From positions 21,021,657 to 21,085,656 of the forward strand of contig NC_046674.1 in assembly GCF_003369915.1 (NCBI RefSeq): a stretch of 64,000 nucleotides of DNA. The letters are read 5' to 3'. Shown here piece by piece: positions 60,996 to 64,000 of the stretch (position 1 is the first letter of the stretch; the number at the start of each line of letters is the position of its first letter). Below the pieces are notes generated by a model. That model searched no databases and had not been told where the DNA came from. It saw only the letters and a list, made by a program, of their open reading frames with translations. The position numbers were made by a program, and so were the translations under genes. The DNA is from Drosophila miranda. Lineage: Eukaryota > Arthropoda > Insecta > Diptera > Drosophilidae.

Positions 60996-61191
60996 GTATG
61001 GTTTCTGTTTGTTTTTATAGTTGCACAAAACTTACGCACGACAATTACATACATACATAGAAAATTACAAACCTATCTGAAAATTGATTTACATTATAGT
61101 TGGATCTGTACGTTATGTTAATAATTTCGTTTAAAAATACATAATACATAAATACTCCTCTCTCTCTCTCTCTCTCTCTAATCTGATTACA

Positions 61192-61224
<33 letters not shown>

Positions 61225-62000
61225 TATATATATGTTGTAATAATTACGCCTTACGTTTATACTTTTGCTAATTTGTTGTTGCTTTTTGCTTGTTTTAAAA
61301 CCATAGATTACACATTATCCCTAGATATACAATATACAATATACAATATATATATATATATTTACTATATTTAGCTGCTTGGCTGGCATACATTTTGTCG
61401 TGTGTCCGTCTGTTTGTCTGTCTATCGACTCTCTTACAGCATCCTTCCTTCCGTTTGTTCTACTTTCTAATTTGCAATAGATTCCAGATTTCATCAATAT
61501 TCTCACTCTCCCTATCCCTATCCCCATCCCCATTTCCATCCATATCTCTCTCCGTATTCCGCTCTACATCGTCTCGATCTGCATCGAATTTTTGCATTTT
61601 CCCCATTTTCGTTTTTCTTCGTTTTGAGTGTGTATAGCACCTTTGTATCACTTTGCATTAGCTCTAATTTAATTTCCTTTAAAAAAGATCTTCCATCTTC
61701 CAAAGACAAAGACGTGTGTATGTGTGGTAAAAACTAGCTACTAGCTAAAATATATACCGCAAATATCGTATATACATTTAGATCGCTGCTACAATTATAT
61801 TCGTACTAATAGTTTTTGTTTCTTTCAAATTTGTTTGCTCTCCTTACGCACGTTAGTCGGGTAGTAGGGTTCATAATTCTCTGTTCATAATTTATCTAGG
61901 GGGTTCTGTTCCCGTTCCCGTTTCCTCCATCTCCATTTCCTTCTCCTTCTCCATCGTTCTGGTTCCTACATATAGTATAGTATCCTTTGTATATCTCTGT

Positions 62001-64000
62001 TTAAAATTTCATTAAAATTGTCTTGACGCCCAACAAGCTCTTGACACTGTCGTTGTATTTGATGAGCACCACCTTCGAGGAGCTGAACATGTTCAGCTTC
62101 TCGCCGGCGCACAGCAGCTGCAGGCAGGTGGCCTTCTCCAGGAAGTCATCGATCTTGAACTCCCGCAGCAGCTGCTTCTGGCTGTTGGCCAACGCATTGT
62201 TGTTGTTGTTGTTGTTGTTGTTATTCGGACAGAGCTGTTGGGAGAAAGAGGAGGGAAATTTCAATACATTGAATACATGTGGGCGTATGTGGTATAGCGT
62301 ACCTTGTTGAGGAGCGTATCCTTGGATTTAACTTTAAGTAAATTGCACAAATCGTTCAGTAGTACCCATTTGTCACTGCCCTCGTCTTTGAGCAAGTACA
62401 GTGGTGGCAGGGGCACATCGGCCTCTTCAAATTCAAAAATATCACCATTCAATTCACTATCATCCATTGTCTCGCTCTCCGCCAGATCCATGTCATCAAG
62501 TCTATTCCGTTCTCGTTCTCGTTCTCGTTCTCGTTCCTGTTCTCGTTCCCGTTCTCGTTCCCTATCGATATTCATATCCACATCATCCATATCCACATCC
62601 AGTTCCTTCTTCACTTCATTCTTCACAGTCACAACGCTTGTTACTAAATTATTCTCAACATTTGCATTCAGCTCCGCCTCGTTGTTGTTTTTATTGTTAT
62701 TGCTATCCTCCTGCTGCTCGACCCGCTCGTCCTCCTCGGTTCCCGGCTCCATTTTCACCATCATCCGTGCTGTTGATATTGCTGTTGCCGCAGAAGTAGT
62801 GGTGGTTGTTGCATCTGCTGCTCCTGCTCCTGCGGCTGCTACATTTATTCCAGTCTTTGTTGCACTTTTCTCCCCATTCTGCTTAATCGTTGTCTCCACC
62901 TTCTTCTCAGACTCCTCCTGCTGCTCCTCCTTTTTGGCTGGCAAAAGTACACTTCCGTTGCCATTTACGTTGCTGCAGAACTTCTGTTGCTGCTGCTGCT
63001 TCACCTCTTTCCTTTCTCTACGTAGAGCTCGGCTCTTATCACAAGCTGTGTTCGGTACATTATCGAATATATCATAACCGTATTCCTTAGCATCTGAAAG
63101 AGATTTCAGAAAGATAGAGCAGATTATTAGCAGACAGGCGCACTCTCACAATGGAAGCTTATCATTAGATGCAGAGATCGGTAGATCTAGGCTTTGTACC
63201 TATATCTAGACTTAAATACCGAACGTATCTCGAGTCCCGAATGGCTCGCGGCTCGCTTATGCGAAATTTGTACAGCGAATCAAGCTCATTCGCTACATCT
63301 GAGGATGTGCATGTGATTCCAATGGAAGTGTGCTACCATGGACAGACATGGCTACGTCTACACGGATATTAATTACAACGGATTGCCCAACTTCTCAGCT
63401 CTATGGACGAGACCTTGGCTATACTATATGTTACACTAGATGAAAGAGGAAGGCGAAGGCAAAGCTAAGCTGTCCGTGTTTTAAAACTATCTGTATCTAA
63501 CTGCATGTAGCTTTCTTTAATGACTTAAAAGAACTCGGGCGCATCGGACATCTATATTATAGAGCTGCCATAGGAAGAATCGGTCCAAAGACCAGATGTT
63601 CTCAGAATAACTTTCTTGGCTCCTACGATAATCCAATAATACTAAATGCTATCTCTGCTTATGGATAACCGTTGGAGATGCCATCTTTGAGTTTTCTGAC
63701 TGTGGACTCGTTCCATTTCCATCTCCAGCTGCTCCAGATTCCGGTGTTGCACTCACCAAATATGTCCCATGGTCCTTGGAAACGCATTGGATGAATGTCA
63801 GCGGCGGCACTTTGTGCATCGCTGAGGTGATCGCTCAGAATGCCACTCATCAGCTTGCTTGAAGCTAACGCCAGCGGAGTTTGACCTGGACAAAAGCAAG
63901 GAAGGAAGATGTTAGATGTTGTGTCTGGTTCTTGGGGGGAATCCAACAAATACCCACCTGAGTACGTTGCCAGCAACGGATCGGCTCCGTACGAGAGCAG
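62001..64000 (-). CDS. BCOR-family corepressor, C-terminal part (ankyrin + PUFD)
   Basis: Partial at the window edge. Exons 64000-63958, 63885-63757, 63093-62303 and 62234-62001 join in phase. The first two encode the end of an ankyrin repeat (LLSYGADPLLATYSGQTPLA). Next comes a long disordered, Lys/Glu-rich linker with polyglutamine, poly-Asn and an Arg-Glu run (CGTTCT/CGAGAA repeats near 62510-62570). The C-terminal domain begins FEFEEADVPLPPLY, has KWVLLNDLCNLLKVKSKD, and ends SVKSLLGVKTILMKF. This layout and the W-x-LL-x-D and LLG positions match the PCGF1-binding PUFD domain of vertebrate BCOR as I remember it. BCOR scaffolds the PRC1.1 Polycomb complex that ubiquitinates histone H2A. 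I believe the D. melanogaster counterpart is CG14073 but cannot confirm it. A poly-Asn insert interrupts the domain at an exon start. Confidence 0.72.

Noticed and set aside
62304..63077. Long plus-strand open frame rich in Ser/Arg
   Set aside because: It is the exact antisense of the BCOR-like exon, whose Arg-Glu and Ser-coding repeats keep both strands open.

Overview
The window is nuclear DNA from a fruit fly of the genus Drosophila. Genes with spliceosomal introns (many only 58-66 nt), polyglutamine-, polyasparagine- and polyglycine-rich proteins, Drosophila core-promoter words (DRE, the GGTCACAC word, the GGTATATTT word) and very many CA/GA/TA microsatellites all fit. The FTZ-F1 protein closely matches the D. 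melanogaster protein I remember but not exactly, so this is probably another species. The obscura group is my guess and is weakly supported.

Left part (1-13.6 kb): a 2.9 kb stretch without recognisable genes; a coiled-coil gene (3950-4897) with a decayed upstream relative and a triplicated 3' end; a decayed minus-strand coding region near 6.2-6.7 kb; an unrecognised gene with zinc-finger-like Cys/His clusters (6977-8107); the Mediator gene Med11; a small membrane-protein gene that looks frameshifted; and the divergent pair Nufip (minus) and Atg3 (plus), which share a 231 bp promoter holding a DRE and a GGTCACAC word.

Centre (about 13.8-57.5 kb, minus strand): the nuclear receptor gene ftz-f1. 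I could join all exons by phase. The beta form starts at 27951 and predicts 804 residues. The alpha form has its own exon (56303-54905, start codon 56141), preceded by a noncoding exon ending at 57343, and predicts 1213 residues. Alpha splices into the beta first coding exon ten bases after the beta start codon begins, so the two forms share everything from there on. The 27 kb alpha intron and the 7.3 kb intron after the zinc-finger exon hold candidate regulatory DNA: two HR3-type sites upstream of the beta start, NR5A/FTZ-F1-type sites near the alpha exon, and five exact copies of a 12-mer (ATTACGTATACG). A tRNA-Glu fossil and a decayed coding fragment lie inside the large alpha intron.

Right part (57.5-64 kb): the alpha upstream region, an intergenic stretch with a possible decayed FLYWCH zinc-finger fragment, and the 3' half of a minus-strand gene whose ankyrin repeat and C-terminal domain match the BCOR corepressor family.

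Functionally, ftz-f1 is a developmental and ecdysone-timing regulator. Its neighbours act in separate housekeeping processes: Mediator, autophagy lipidation, snoRNP assembly and Polycomb-type repression. I saw no bacterial-type systems, no CRISPR array and no intact transposon.
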